From Clostridia bacterium (GTDB lineage Bacteria > Bacillota > Clostridia > Oscillospirales > Acutalibacteraceae), in the NCBI GenBank assembly GCA_017437005.1, contig JAFSBZ010000014.1:62001-126000 (forward strand): 64,000 bases of DNA, written 5' to 3'. Both the position numbers and the translations under genes were made by a program. The notes below the pieces were generated by a model. The model ran no database searches. It saw nothing but the letters and a program-made list of their open reading frames with translations, and was not told the origin of the DNA. This document shows positions 20,501 to 28,847 of this stretch, one piece after another (position 1 is the first letter of the stretch; every line of letters starts with the position of its first letter).

Positions 20501-20564
20501 CAGGAATTACCATTGCTGATAAAAGCACGCATACGCAAGCAAGAATTGAAATAATTTTTTTCAT
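17526..20564 (-). CDS. Large secreted protein with OB-like repeats, cohesin module and dockerin
   Basis: A 1012-aa secreted protein. Signal peptide MKKIISILACVCVLLSAMVI ends at VSA. Order: a beta-sandwich like that of the neighbouring paralogue (25-155); a Cys-rich patch (about 165-210, with C-x2-C pairs); two OB-fold-like repeats (TADKYLITGKI... NYNGTAQLKN and TENKYYVTGTI... NYNGTAQMKN); one PPSAQATTELEAGNQGYFYK module plus one GSQGTYYEWVATAD module; a cohesin-type domain at about 785-930 (AVVGKTFTVTIDISNNPGII... YDTEVLELV); and a C-terminal type I dockerin (GDANGDGSVNGRDYALMLQ, DVTGDGAVNGRDYALLLQ). Cohesin and dockerin on one chain could let the protein link to others. RBS AAGGAG. No catalytic domain recognised. 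Confidence 0.88.
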   Translation of the reverse strand: MKKIISILACVCVLLSAMVIPVSAAETSVTYTFSDYKESAAVTDYSKALDDIITIGLYGTTNNGSGFFHDQLRIYQGAYATITSTNDISSFVINAGSKDGTYDISTSTDGVDWTVVVDDAAYTTAYADYTITLTTPAKYIKIEATKQMRIKTMTVNFAAESGSGGCTHAETTIVINGDETHSFVCDSCGETIRTSDCEDVDLDCACDTCAGDVALPDTLTITEAIALGEEQGTSAYTADKYLITGKITAIAATNYGNMYIADEEGNEIYIYGMYSADGSVRYDGLSEKPDEGDTVTVLSVVGNYNGTAQLKNVWLISFTEGELEPTVPDPEADSTLTIEEANALGESKKSNIYTENKYYVTGTITEVYNDQYGNMYIADENGNTLTIYGTYSADGEIRYDAMETKPVAGDTITVYGVIGNYNGTAQMKNGWITEITSADEETFEGTDPDAPIELAVDLSTLKEIKVPAGGTVFVQAADANGIFHVTSATGSYMLINGRQNQLEADGEADLTLCGYEMVNIYNPSETDTITLYVCLEAGEGEVFGTWDNPEILELMENPMMPSFPPSAQATTELEAGNQGYFYKIVATEDGAFTITVSAYDVETFEALGYQLSVTNNTTSWQSDYIARAADAEDYYDQLIVPVTVGDEILINAGTFDANDTWNAPAGAINVTVGFMANGSQNLPFVLEDTGAQETTINEGSQGTYYEWVATADGTVTVTMNDEAGWQYNVNKTPVDVDDYANYYSGDTHWYNDDPIVATETVEVVAGETVKVWVNTYDPANEYDAPAGTVNWTFDFAEKVEGAKISVSDADAVVGKTFTVTIDISNNPGIIGAKLNVNYDTEVLELVSAVAGDFANGSVNAGDEVIPNYNFSENITDYPYVINWTDPLATENTTTNGTFAVLTFKVKGTAAEGTTEISVTFDEGDIVDAQLNDVAFETVASTVTITVEDSVSGDANGDGSVNGRDYALMLQSINGWEVNIDKDAADVTGDGAVNGRDYALLLQYINGWDVTLK

Positions 20565-20633
20565 TGCGATTAACTCCTTTTTTAAGTTTATTTTTTAAGA
20601 GGAATATAAAATGTCCCCAAATCGCTAATATAC

Positions 20634-20662
20634 ATTATATCTTAGGTCCTTTTGAGTGTCAA
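20634..20662 (-). promoter_or_regulatory. Promoter of the cohesin-dockerin gene
   Basis: Minus strand TTGACA (20662-20657), 17-base spacer, TATAAT (20639-20634): perfect consensus hexamers. Confidence 0.65.
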
Positions 20663-20692
20663 TAGTAAAAGTCCTATAATTTTACAACGATA

Positions 20693-21133
20693 TCAATTTG
20701 TACCGGTAGAACCAAAGCCTTTTGTATCTCGGTCGGTTTGGTCAAGAATGTCACTTTCAATAAATTCCGCCTTAACATATGGCATTATTACCATTTGAGC
20801 TATACGTTCGCCGCTTTCTATCTGCTGAACCGTGTTTGAATGATTATGTATCGGCACCATAACCTCACCACGATAATCGCTGTCGATAACACCAACCTTA
20901 TTTGCGGGAGCCAATCCTCGTTTGGTGGCAGTGCCGCTACGCGCAAAAATAAATGCCGCGGTTCCCTCGGGTATTTGCATTGCAATACCTGTATGTATCA
21001 TAACCGTTTCACCGGGATTGATTGTTATCACATCATCCGAAAGCGTATATATATCGGCGCCTGCGGCATACTCCGTGCCATAAGTTGGCACACTTGCATT
21101 AGGATTAAGTTTTACAAATTTTACAACAGCCAT
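20693..21133 (-). CDS. dut: dUTP diphosphatase
   Basis: A 146-aa trimeric-type dUTPase that hydrolyses dUTP to dUMP and pyrophosphate. All five family motifs are present: AAGADIYT, ARSGTA, GVIDSDYRGEV, GERIAQMVI and the C-terminal P-loop-like RDTKGFGSTG. The start is ATG at 21133 behind GGGAG; the open frame runs 41 codons further upstream but without conserved residues. It lies divergently from the tRNA-Leu gene. Confidence 0.95.
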   Translation of the reverse strand: MAVVKFVKLNPNASVPTYGTEYAAGADIYTLSDDVITINPGETVMIHTGIAMQIPEGTAAFIFARSGTATKRGLAPANKVGVIDSDYRGEVMVPIHNHSNTVQQIESGERIAQMVIMPYVKAEFIESDILDQTDRDTKGFGSTGTN

Positions 21134-21163
21134 AAATTTTCTCCCATAAAATAAATATTTAAC

Positions 21164-21192
21164 TTGACTTTTTGAATTTGATAAAGTAAAAT
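21164..21192 (+). promoter_or_regulatory. Promoter of tRNA-Leu
   Basis: TTGACT (21164-21169), 17-base spacer, TAAAAT (21187-21192), 14 bases before the tRNA 5' end. Confidence 0.6.
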
Positions 21193-21206
21193 AACAAAAG
21201 CAATTT

Positions 21207-21290
21207 GCGGGTGTGGCGGAATTGGCAGACGCGCTAGCCTTAGGAGCTAGTGTCACCGATGTGCAGGTTCAAGTCCTGTCACCCGCACCA
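21207..21290 (+). tRNA. tRNA-Leu (anticodon UAG)
   Basis: 84 bases including encoded CCA. Acceptor stem GCGGGTG/CACCCGC; anticodon stem CTAGC/GCTAG around loop CTTAGGA (anticodon TAG); a long class II variable arm; T-arm with GGTTCAAGTCC. It reads CUA codons. Confidence 0.96.
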
Positions 21291-21332
21291 ATTACCGAAT
21301 TGGACCTTTAGGTTCGGTTCGGTAATTTTTTT
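21290..21332 (+). terminator. Terminator after tRNA-Leu
   Basis: AATTACCGAA pairs with TTCGGTAATT followed by a run of T. Confidence 0.8.
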
Positions 21333-21346
21333 GTTTTAAAAACACA

Positions 21347-21376
21347 GCAAGCACCTAATATATTATTGGTGCTTGC
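21347..21376 (-). terminator. Terminator after the phosphatase lipoprotein gene
   Basis: GCAAGCACC pairs with GGTGCTTGC; T-tracts on both sides, so it may act in both directions. Confidence 0.65.
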
Positions 21377-21393
21377 ATTTTTTATGAAACATT

Positions 21394-22683
21394 TTACTCA
21401 AGTACTATACTTTTAAAACTATCAATGTGTTCTTTGGGTACGCCGATATAGCTTGTTAGCCAATACTCTATACTTTCTTGAAGTGTTGTACAGCCGTTTT
21501 TAGCGCCAAAAGCCATCATTTCTTTATAAAGTCTTCCCCAAGCAACAGTGTTACTGCTATCCTCTTGCATAACGAGGTCATTTTCGCCGAATGTGTTCCC
21601 TATTCCTGCACCGCGCCAACGCTTACCGCTTGATGAGAAAGAAGTAAGCTCGAAATCGCGTGTTAAATCTTCGTAAGATACACCCAAAACTCCGTTTACA
21701 ATAAATGCATACGTACCTGTACGGTCAGCGCCTGCATTACAATGTGCGTAGAATGGATAATTATTTTTATCGGCAAGTAGTTCAAATATTCTTTTGTAGC
21801 TCGCCTTAAACACTTCGGGATCATTTTTCATTACAGCATCGTACTGTCCCGGTGATTCAATAAATTCATAATTCATACCTGTGCCAGGTGTTTGAAATTT
21901 TTGGCTCGCATAACGGATGTCAAGTTCGGTTTTAAGACCTAATTGTTTTATTGTTGCAATGCCTTTTTCGGTAACACTCTCAAGCTTTTGACCGCGATAA
22001 AGCATTCCGTATTTAACTGTTTTACCGTTTTCTGCCTTCCAGCCGCCCATATCACGCACGTTACCTACACCGTCAATACCTACCCAACGCACAGGAGCAT
22101 CTTTAACGTGGATTTTGCCGCCACCTAAAACCTCATCACTCCAAGTACCTGTAACCTTCCAATAATATGTTTTTCCGGGTATTAAAATTGTATTTTTTAC
22201 ATCGGTAAATTTAGCCTCAATTGTGTGAGCGTTGCTAAAATCGGCATTTTCTGAAAAGGTTACTGTATATGTAAAGCTTGCATCTAAATGCCAATCAAGG
22301 CTTATGCCCTGACTGTCGTGTCTTGTGCCGCTATACTGATTAAGCCAGTCAAACTGTTTGGCAACGGTATCGGCATCTAAATATCCTCGTATAATATCAT
22401 CGCAGATATCTACCTCTACCGTTTTATTGTAATCAATATTTATCGGTTTTTTATTGCCCGTTACATCCGAAGAGGTGTCGGGTATTGAATTATTTGTTTC
22501 TTCCCCATTTGATGAAGTTGTGTTTTCCGGCAACGACGTAACGGTATTACCGTCTGCATCGACAATAATTTGCTGATGCTCGTACACTACCTCTTGACTC
22601 GAGTTGTCATTGACATCACCCTTGCAGCCGCATATGCTAAAAAGCATAACAAACGCAAGCATTAATGTAAATATTCTTTTCAT
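21394..22683 (-). CDS. Secreted tyrosine-phosphatase-like lipoprotein
   Basis: A 429-aa lipoprotein: signal peptide with lipid-attachment Cys20 (SICGCKG), a Ser/Thr/Asn-rich linker to about residue 80, a fibronectin-III-like region (about 85-195), then a PTP/DSP fold beginning IDGVGNVRDMGGW. The catalytic P-loop is HCNAGADRTGT with nucleophile Cys315 and Arg321. Family knowledge: such phosphatases remove phosphate from Tyr/Ser, and related folds act as phytases or lipid phosphatases. Being extracytoplasmic, its substrate is likely external or at the surface. The start at 22683 sits behind GAGG; a GTG five codons upstream overlaps that site. Confidence 0.85.
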   Translation of the reverse strand: MKRIFTLMLAFVMLFSICGCKGDVNDNSSQEVVYEHQQIIVDADGNTVTSLPENTTSSNGEETNNSIPDTSSDVTGNKKPINIDYNKTVEVDICDDIIRGYLDADTVAKQFDWLNQYSGTRHDSQGISLDWHLDASFTYTVTFSENADFSNAHTIEAKFTDVKNTILIPGKTYYWKVTGTWSDEVLGGGKIHVKDAPVRWVGIDGVGNVRDMGGWKAENGKTVKYGMLYRGQKLESVTEKGIATIKQLGLKTELDIRYASQKFQTPGTGMNYEFIESPGQYDAVMKNDPEVFKASYKRIFELLADKNNYPFYAHCNAGADRTGTYAFIVNGVLGVSYEDLTRDFELTSFSSSGKRWRGAGIGNTFGENDLVMQEDSSNTVAWGRLYKEMMAFGAKNGCTTLQESIEYWLTSYIGVPKEHIDSFKSIVLE

Positions 22684-22780
22684 ATAAATAGACCTCACAA
22701 CTTATTTGATATACGTATTCTATCATTTATAACCGTTAATGTCAAATATATTTAGCGGGAAATATTAACAAATTGTAAAA

Positions 22781-22797
22781 AGTCAGGAAAAGTCAAA
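22781..22797 (+). promoter_or_regulatory. CtsR-like heptad repeat upstream of grpE promoter
   Basis: AGTCAGG-AAA-AGTCAAA. Two direct heptads with a 3-base spacer resemble the CtsR operator consensus GGTCAAA-NAN-GGTCAAA. It lies 19 bases before the -35 box. Confidence 0.5.
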
Positions 22798-22815
22798 CTT
22801 TTTTTGTAAAAACTA

Positions 22816-22843
22816 TTGACATTTCAAAAAAATAGGTTATAAT
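22816..22843 (+). promoter_or_regulatory. Promoter of the grpE-dnaK-dnaJ operon
   Basis: TTGACA (22816-22821), 16-base spacer, TATAAT (22838-22843). No CIRCE inverted repeat is seen nearby. Confidence 0.7.
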
Positions 22844-22859
22844 AACATTACGTTACAAA

Positions 22860-22876
22860 GGTAAGGGAAAGTCAAA
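22860..22876 (+). promoter_or_regulatory. Second CtsR-like heptad repeat, downstream of the -10 box
   Basis: GGTAAGG-GAA-AGTCAAA, the same architecture as the box at 22781 and sharing AAAGTCAAACTTT with it. Its place in the early leader suits repression. Confidence 0.5.
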
Positions 22877-22898
22877 CTTTGGTTTAGGAGGTTTTAAA

Positions 22899-23417
22899 AT
22901 GAGCGAGGAAAACAAAATTCCAAACGAGGAAGAAACGGTTGAAACACCAAAAAAAGAAAAAAAGAAATCAAAAAAAGATTCTGAACTCGAAGCGTTAAAG
23001 GCAGAGCTTGACAACAAAAACGATCAGCTTTTACGCACGGCTGCCGAATTTGACAACTTTAAAAAACGCACCGAGCGCGAAAAGGCATCTATTGCGGAAT
23101 TTGCCAAAGCAGGATTAATTAAACAGCTTTTGCCAATTCTTGATAATATAGACCGCGCTTCTTCTGCCGACCACGACAGTGCCGACTATATAAAAGGCAT
23201 TGAAATGATTGTAAAGCAGTTTGAGTCTATCGTGTCAAATCTTGGTATAGAGGAAATAGCCCAGGCGGGCGATCAATTTGATCCAAACTTCCACGAAGCC
23301 GTAATGCATATCGACGATGAATCTCTTGGCGAAAACGTAATAACCGACGTTTTACAAAAAGGTTATAAAATTGGTGACACTGTAATCCGCGCCGCTATGG
23401 TAAAGGTTGCAAATTAA
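22899..23417 (+). CDS. grpE: GrpE nucleotide exchange factor
   Basis: A 172-aa protein: an acidic/lysine-rich N-terminus, a long coiled coil (about 25-70, LEALKAELDNKNDQLLRTAA), then the GrpE head with FDNFKKRTEREK and the C-terminal DVLQKGYKIGDTVIRAAMVKV. It releases ADP from DnaK. AGGAGG precedes the start. First gene of grpE-dnaK-dnaJ; hrcA, often first in Firmicutes, is absent. Confidence 0.97.
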   Translation: MSEENKIPNEEETVETPKKEKKKSKKDSELEALKAELDNKNDQLLRTAAEFDNFKKRTEREKASIAEFAKAGLIKQLLPILDNIDRASSADHDSADYIKGIEMIVKQFESIVSNLGIEEIAQAGDQFDPNFHEAVMHIDDESLGENVITDVLQKGYKIGDTVIRAAMVKVAN

Positions 23418-23459
23418 AAATAAAACAAAACACATATAAATCTTTAGGAGGATTTTACA

Positions 23460-25298
23460 ATGGGAAAAATTATTGGTATTGACTTAGGTACAACAAACTC
23501 TTGCGTTGCCGTTATGGAAGGCGGCGAAGCAGTAGTAATTGCAAATGCAGAAGGCGCACGTACTACCCCTTCAGTCGTTGCATTTTCAAAAACAGGCGAA
23601 CGTATGGTAGGTCAGGTTGCAAAGCGTCAGGCTATCACCAACCCCGACAGAACCATCAGCTCTATCAAGCGTGAAATGGGCACCAACTATACAGTTGCTA
23701 TTGATGACAAAAAATACACACCACAAGAGGTTTCTGCAATTATTTTACAAAAGCTTAAGGCTGATGCCGAAAGCTATCTCGGTCATCCTGTTACCGAGGC
23801 TGTTATCACAGTTCCTGCTTACTTTACCGATGCTCAGCGTCAGGCAACAAAGGATGCAGGTAAAATCGCAGGTCTTGAGGTTAAGCGTATTATAAACGAG
23901 CCTACCGCTGCAGCATTGGCTTACAGCATTGACAAGGAAGAAGACCAAAAGGTTATGGTATATGACCTTGGCGGCGGTACGTTTGACGTATCTATTATAG
24001 AAATGGGCGACGGCGTACAAGAGGTTCTTGCAACTGCAGGTAACAACAAGCTTGGTGGCGACGACTTTGACAAGCGCATTATGGACTTTATAGTAAGCAC
24101 ATTTAAAGCAGAGCAAGGTGTTGACCTTTCAGGCGATAAAATGGCTATGCAGCGTGTTAAAGAGGCTGCCGAAAAAGCCAAGATTGATTTGTCAGGTATG
24201 ACAACTGCTGACATCAATCTCCCCTTTATTTCTGCTGATTCAAACGGACCAAAGCACTTTGAAGCAACCATTACACGCGCAAAATTCAATGAGCTTACAG
24301 CTGATTTGGTAGAAGCTACTATGGGACCTGTACGTCAGGCTATAGCCGACTCTGGTCTTGATAAGTCAGAAATTCACAAGGTTCTTATGGTTGGTGGTTC
24401 TTCAAGAATTCCAGCCGTACAAGAAGCTGTTAAAAACTTTATGGGCAAAGAACCCTTCAAAGGCATCAACCCTGACGAATGTGTAGCGCTTGGCGCTGCT
24501 CTTCAGGCAGGTGTTTTGGGCGGCGATGTTAAAGGTCTTTTACTTCTCGACGTTGCTCCACTTTCACTCGGTATTGAAACAATGGGTGGCGTATCAACAA
24601 AGGTTATAGAACGCAACACTACCATTCCAACCAAGAAGAGTCAAATTTTCTCAACCGCAGCAGACGGTCAGACCTCTGTAGAAGTACACGTACTTCAGGG
24701 TGAACGCGAATTTGCGCGTGATAACAAAACTCTTGGTGTGTTCCACCTCGACGGCATTGCTCCTGCTCCACGCGGCATCCCCCAGATTGAAGTTACATTT
24801 GATATCGACGCTAACGGTATTGTCCACGTTTCAGCTAAAGACTTAGGCACAGGTAAAGAAAACGATATTACTATCACTTCTAACACCAATATGTCTAAAG
24901 AAGATATTGATAAGGCTGTAAAAGAGGCTGAAGAATATGCTGCCGAAGACAAAAAACGTCGCGAAGCAGTTGATGTTCGTAACAATGCTGACCAGATGAT
25001 TTACCAAACAGAAAAAACCGTTGCTGAATTTGGCGACAAGCTTTCAGATGAAGAAAAATCAAAGATTGAAACAGCAAAAGAAGCCCTTAAGGAAGCCTTA
25101 GGCGGCGAAGATATTGATGCTATAAAGGCACGTCAGGAAGAACTACAAAAAGAAATATTCGCTATAAGCGAAAAGGTTTACAAGGCAGCCGCTGAAGCAC
25201 AGCAGGCAGCAGGTGGCGCAGATGCCGCAGGCACACAACAGCCTGACGACAACGTTTACGAAGCAGATTTCACCGACGTTGACGAAAACAAAAATTAA
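23460..25298 (+). CDS. dnaK: Chaperone DnaK (Hsp70)
   Basis: A 612-aa Hsp70. ATPase domain with [32 protein letters not shown] and [11 protein letters not shown]; linker [19 protein letters not shown]; substrate-binding beta domain; helical lid to about residue 600 with an Ala/Gln-rich tail. It folds and protects client proteins with DnaJ and GrpE. AGGAGG precedes ATG at 23460, 42 bases after grpE. Confidence 0.98.
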   Translation: MGKIIGIDLGTTNSCVAVMEGGEAVVIANAEGARTTPSVVAFSKTGERMVGQVAKRQAITNPDRTISSIKREMGTNYTVAIDDKKYTPQEVSAIILQKLKADAESYLGHPVTEAVITVPAYFTDAQRQATKDAGKIAGLEVKRIINEPTAAALAYSIDKEEDQKVMVYDLGGGTFDVSIIEMGDGVQEVLATAGNNKLGGDDFDKRIMDFIVSTFKAEQGVDLSGDKMAMQRVKEAAEKAKIDLSGMTTADINLPFISADSNGPKHFEATITRAKFNELTADLVEATMGPVRQAIADSGLDKSEIHKVLMVGGSSRIPAVQEAVKNFMGKEPFKGINPDECVALGAALQAGVLGGDVKGLLLLDVAPLSLGIETMGGVSTKVIERNTTIPTKKSQIFSTAADGQTSVEVHVLQGEREFARDNKTLGVFHLDGIAPAPRGIPQIEVTFDIDANGIVHVSAKDLGTGKENDITITSNTNMSKEDIDKAVKEAEEYAAEDKKRREAVDVRNNADQMIYQTEKTVAEFGDKLSDEEKSKIETAKEALKEALGGEDIDAIKARQEELQKEIFAISEKVYKAAAEAQQAAGGADAAGTQQPDDNVYEADFTDVDENKN

Positions 25299-25304
25299 TA
25301 AATA

Positions 25305-25413
25305 ATAATGAATAATGAATAATTTTGGTGTTTCGCGCAGCGAAACGGATATGTAAAGTTTTTGCTGCGCAAAAACACATCAATTATTCATTTTTCGTTC
25401 TTCATTATTCATT
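25305..25413. repeat. Palindromic intergenic element between dnaK and dnaJ
   Basis: AATGAATAATGAATAATT-like ends are inverted at the far side (AATTATTCATT... TTCATTATTCATT); inside are two hairpins, TTTCGCGCAGCGAAA and TTTTTGCTGCGCAAAAA. About 109 bases. It looks like a non-autonomous palindromic (MITE/REP-like) element sitting inside an operon. Confidence 0.65.
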
Positions 25414-25452
25414 AGAGCAGAATCAAATTTTGCTCTACATAGGAGAATTCTT

Positions 25453-26607
25453 GTGGCAGAAGATAAAAGAGATTATTACGAAGTATTGGGTGTTGACAAG
25501 TCAGCATCCGATGATGAATTAAAGAAAGCATACCGTAAACTCGCCAAAAAATATCATCCTGACCTAAATCCAGATGACAAGGTTGCTGAAAAGAATTTTA
25601 AAGAGGTAAACGAAGCTTACGAAATCCTTTCCAATCAAGAAAAGCGCGCTCGTTATGACCAGTTTGGTCACGCAGGAGTAGATCCTAACTTTAATGCAGG
25701 AGGCGGCTCCTATGGTGGCGGTTTTGGTGGATTTGGAGATTTTGGTGACCTTGGCGATATATTCGGTAGTATATTTGGTGGCGGCTTTGGTGGTGGCCGA
25801 CAGGCAAACCCAAATGCACCACGCAGAGGAAACGATGCATCGGCATCTGTTAATATTTCGTTTGAAGAAGCGGCTAAGGGCTGTAAAAAAACCATTAAAG
25901 TAACCAAAATTGACAACTGCACAGATTGCGGTGGTACAGGTTGCGAAAAAGGAAGTAGCGCAAAAACCTGTCCCGTGTGTCACGGAAGCGGTCAGGTAAG
26001 CAGCGTACAACGCACACCTTTCGGTCAAATTCAAACTCAAACCGTTTGTAATCATTGTCATGGTTCCGGTAAAGTTATTGAAAAGCCTTGTCACACTTGT
26101 GCAGGCAAAGGCAGAATACGTCACACCGTAGAAAAAACCATTGAAATACCTGCGGGTATCGATGACGGTCAGGTTATATCAGTTCGCGGTGGCGGTGACG
26201 CAGGTGTAAACGGCGGACCTTCGGGTAATTTGCGAGTTAGCGTAAACGTTCGCCCCCACCCGATTTTTGAACGTGACGGATTTGACGTTTTTTGTGAAAT
26301 TCCAATTACCTTTGCGCAAGCAGCGTTGGGCGATGAAATAATAGTTCCGACACTCGACGGTAAGGTTAAATTCACCATTCATGAGGGTACACAACCCGGT
26401 GACGAGTTCAAGCTTAAAGGTAAAGGCATTCAACGACTTAATTACGTTGGCCGCGGCGATCAATATGTTAAAATAGCAGTCGAAGTTCCACGCGATTTGT
26501 CAAAATCACAAAAAGAAAAGCTTAAAGAATTTGACAAGTCAACCAACGAATCAAATTACAAAAAACAAAAAACATTTTTTGAAAAAATCAAGGACTTTTT
26601 TGATTAA
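25453..26607 (+). CDS. dnaJ: Chaperone DnaJ (Hsp40, type I)
   Basis: A 384-aa co-chaperone that stimulates DnaK ATPase. J domain residues 4-68 with the HPD motif (35-37); a Gly/Phe-rich linker (about 78-115); a zinc domain with four CxxCxGxG-type motifs ([36 protein letters not shown]); C-terminal client-binding domain. The start is GTG at 25453 behind AGGAG. A palindromic element separates it from dnaK. Confidence 0.97.
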   Translation: MAEDKRDYYEVLGVDKSASDDELKKAYRKLAKKYHPDLNPDDKVAEKNFKEVNEAYEILSNQEKRARYDQFGHAGVDPNFNAGGGSYGGGFGGFGDFGDLGDIFGSIFGGGFGGGRQANPNAPRRGNDASASVNISFEEAAKGCKKTIKVTKIDNCTDCGGTGCEKGSSAKTCPVCHGSGQVSSVQRTPFGQIQTQTVCNHCHGSGKVIEKPCHTCAGKGRIRHTVEKTIEIPAGIDDGQVISVRGGGDAGVNGGPSGNLRVSVNVRPHPIFERDGFDVFCEIPITFAQAALGDEIIVPTLDGKVKFTIHEGTQPGDEFKLKGKGIQRLNYVGRGDQYVKIAVEVPRDLSKSQKEKLKEFDKSTNESNYKKQKTFFEKIKDFFD

Positions 26608-26611
26608 AAAT

Positions 26612-26650
26612 AACCCCACATTAGCGCAAATGCTTGCGTAATGTGGGGTT
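26612..26650. terminator. Bidirectional terminator between dnaJ and the CapD-like gene
   Basis: AACCCCACATTA pairs with TAATGTGGGGTT, with an inner GC-rich stem; serves the converging genes. Confidence 0.75.
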
Positions 26651-26657
26651 TAATTTA

Positions 26658-28730
26658 TTATTTTGTTGTCATTGCCTTAAGCTGTTCCTGATATGCCTGT
26701 GGTTTTGCCTCGGTGCCGTTTTCTCCCGCGGGATGATATGTAGGCACCATTGATTCTACAAATTCCTTAACATCTTCGGGATTTTCATAACATATATGCA
26801 TAAGCTTTTCAACGTTATGGAACAGTTTGTCCGCATCAAAATCAACTGGATTACATATGCTTATAAGCTTGTTTGGTGTGGTACGTAATCCTTCGGTTTC
26901 CATAAGACGTTCTTCATAAAGCTTTTCACCGGGTCTAAGACCTGTATATTCAATCTTTATATCTACGTCAGGTTTTAATCCAGAAAGCCTTATTAGATTT
27001 CGCGCCAATGTATCAATTTTAACAGGCGCTCCCATATCGAGCACAAAAATTTCTCCGCCAGCGGCATAAGTACCCGCCTGAAGCACAAGACTTACAGCCT
27101 CGGGTATGGTCATAAAGTAACGGATTATGTCGGGATGGGTCACACGTACAGGTCCACCCTTTGCAATTTGCTTTTTAAACACAGGTACAACCGAACCGTT
27201 AGAACCAAGCACATTACCAAAGCGCACAGCCACAAAATCGGTAATGATCTTATCATTTCCTTTTACAAACCTGTTTGCTACCTCGCTGTCGTCGTGCTCA
27301 TAAAGAGGTCGCATTTTATCAAACTTGCCTTCTTTAATGAGCTTGTCAAAGGACTGAACAACCATTTCACAAAGACGTTTACTTGCGCCCATTATATTAG
27401 TTGGATTAACAGCCTTATCTGTACTGATAAGAACAAAACGCTCGCACCCGTTTAGTGCCGCAGCATATGCTGTTTTATATGTTCCAAGCACATTGTTTTT
27501 TATAGCCTCCTGAGGACTGTGTTCCATTAATGGAACGTGTTTATGTGCTGCTGCATGGTATACCACCTGCGGCTTATATTTAGCAAAAACATCAAAGATT
27601 TTACGACTATCACGCACCGAACCGATAAGAACAACCAAGTCAAGCTCGGGATGTTCCTCGCGTAGCTCCTGCTGAATATCGTAAGCATTATTTTCATAAA
27701 TATCAAAGATTATAAGCTTTTTAGGATTGTGGTCGGCAATTTGGCGACATAACTCACTTCCTATTGAACCACCGCCACCTGTTACAAGGATGGTCTTATC
27801 TTGTAAAAAATCAAAAATCTCGCCCATATCAACAACTATGGGGTCGCGCCCTAAAAGATCCTCAATATCAACGTCAACCAATGTGCTCTTGCCGATTTTT
27901 TCGTCTCTAAGCTCGTATATATCGGGCAGTATCTTTAGTTCGCAATTTGTTTCTTTACAAATATCAAGTATTTCTTTTTTATCGACTGGAGAAATGGTTG
28001 GAATGGTTATATATATTTTGTCAACATTAAATTTTTCAACCAAATCGGGAATATCATACCGATTACCAGAAATGCATAATCCATCTATAAATTTACCAAT
28101 TTTATGTGGATTATCATCAACAAGGCAAACAACCTTATCGTTTGAATCGGTCGCAAGGTTCATATCGTGCAAAACCATTCTGCCTGCGGCACCTGCTCCA
28201 ACTAACATAACGCGTGACGCGTTTTTAGAGCGTGAAACAGCACGGCGACTGCGTTCAAGCAATATAAATCTATAAGAAAAACGAACCGCCAACACCAGCA
28301 TAAACTGAAGCATTGCGCCAAAAATATAGTAAGTAAACGGCATTCGGCGCAGGTTTTCAAAAGCAAACGCTTTTATATCAAGCATATTTATCAATGCGGT
28401 TATACCTATAGCGTGCAAAACAAAGGTACAGATACTGGAATATGCAACATTAAAAAATTCACGGTAAGAAGCAAACGTCCAAATACTTCGATAAAGCTTA
28501 AAAATCGAAAAAACAATCAAACAAACAACCGTATTTATGGGTATAAATTTAGCCCACGCCTCTATAAATTCAGGTTCGGTATCAATCAATGTGTTTATTT
28601 CGCAATCAAATCTTAACCAAAGCGCTAAAAAATAAGATACATTAACTGCAATTGCATCATATAGGAATAATAAAATTTTTGCCACGTTATCGCGTTTTAT
28701 TTTAAAACGACAATTACTAATTTTGAACAT
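26658..28730 (-). CDS. Membrane-bound NDP-sugar 4,6-dehydratase (CapD/FlaA1/PglF family)
   Basis: A 690-aa protein: four or five N-terminal membrane helices (about 15-160), a CoA-binding-like Rossmann segment with VMLVGAGAAGRMV, then a short-chain dehydrogenase domain with nucleotide motif VTGGGGSIGSE and STDKAVNPTNIMGASKR around the active site. Family knowledge: these enzymes make UDP-4-keto-6-deoxy-GlcNAc for capsule, glycan or glycosylation pathways. The start at 28730 has GAGGG six bases upstream; the upstream start at 28754 lacks one. No glycosyltransferases are adjacent, so the final product is unknown. Confidence 0.9.
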   Translation of the reverse strand: MFKISNCRFKIKRDNVAKILLFLYDAIAVNVSYFLALWLRFDCEINTLIDTEPEFIEAWAKFIPINTVVCLIVFSIFKLYRSIWTFASYREFFNVAYSSICTFVLHAIGITALINMLDIKAFAFENLRRMPFTYYIFGAMLQFMLVLAVRFSYRFILLERSRRAVSRSKNASRVMLVGAGAAGRMVLHDMNLATDSNDKVVCLVDDNPHKIGKFIDGLCISGNRYDIPDLVEKFNVDKIYITIPTISPVDKKEILDICKETNCELKILPDIYELRDEKIGKSTLVDVDIEDLLGRDPIVVDMGEIFDFLQDKTILVTGGGGSIGSELCRQIADHNPKKLIIFDIYENNAYDIQQELREEHPELDLVVLIGSVRDSRKIFDVFAKYKPQVVYHAAAHKHVPLMEHSPQEAIKNNVLGTYKTAYAAALNGCERFVLISTDKAVNPTNIMGASKRLCEMVVQSFDKLIKEGKFDKMRPLYEHDDSEVANRFVKGNDKIITDFVAVRFGNVLGSNGSVVPVFKKQIAKGGPVRVTHPDIIRYFMTIPEAVSLVLQAGTYAAGGEIFVLDMGAPVKIDTLARNLIRLSGLKPDVDIKIEYTGLRPGEKLYEERLMETEGLRTTPNKLISICNPVDFDADKLFHNVEKLMHICYENPEDVKEFVESMVPTYHPAGENGTEAKPQAYQEQLKAMTTK

Positions 28731-28803
28731 AATATCCCTCTTTAACATAAACATACATACTAATTTTACACTATTTTAAAAAAAATGTCAAGACAAAGCA
28801 AAA

Positions 28804-28830
28804 GCGCCTGACTTTAATACAATCAGGCGC
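28804..28830 (-). terminator. Terminator after the SPOCS-LysM gene
   Basis: GCGCCTGA pairs with TCAGGCGC, loop 11; on the minus strand TTTTGCTTTG follows. Confidence 0.65.
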
Positions 28831-28847
28831 TCGCTGTTAAGTTTAAA

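Noticed and set aside
25564..26124. 186-codon minus-strand frame opposite dnaJ
   Set aside because: Antisense to the J and zinc domains of DnaJ; no domain and no ribosome site.
27727..28275. 182-codon plus-strand frame opposite the CapD-like gene
   Set aside because: Antisense shadow; no start signal and no family.
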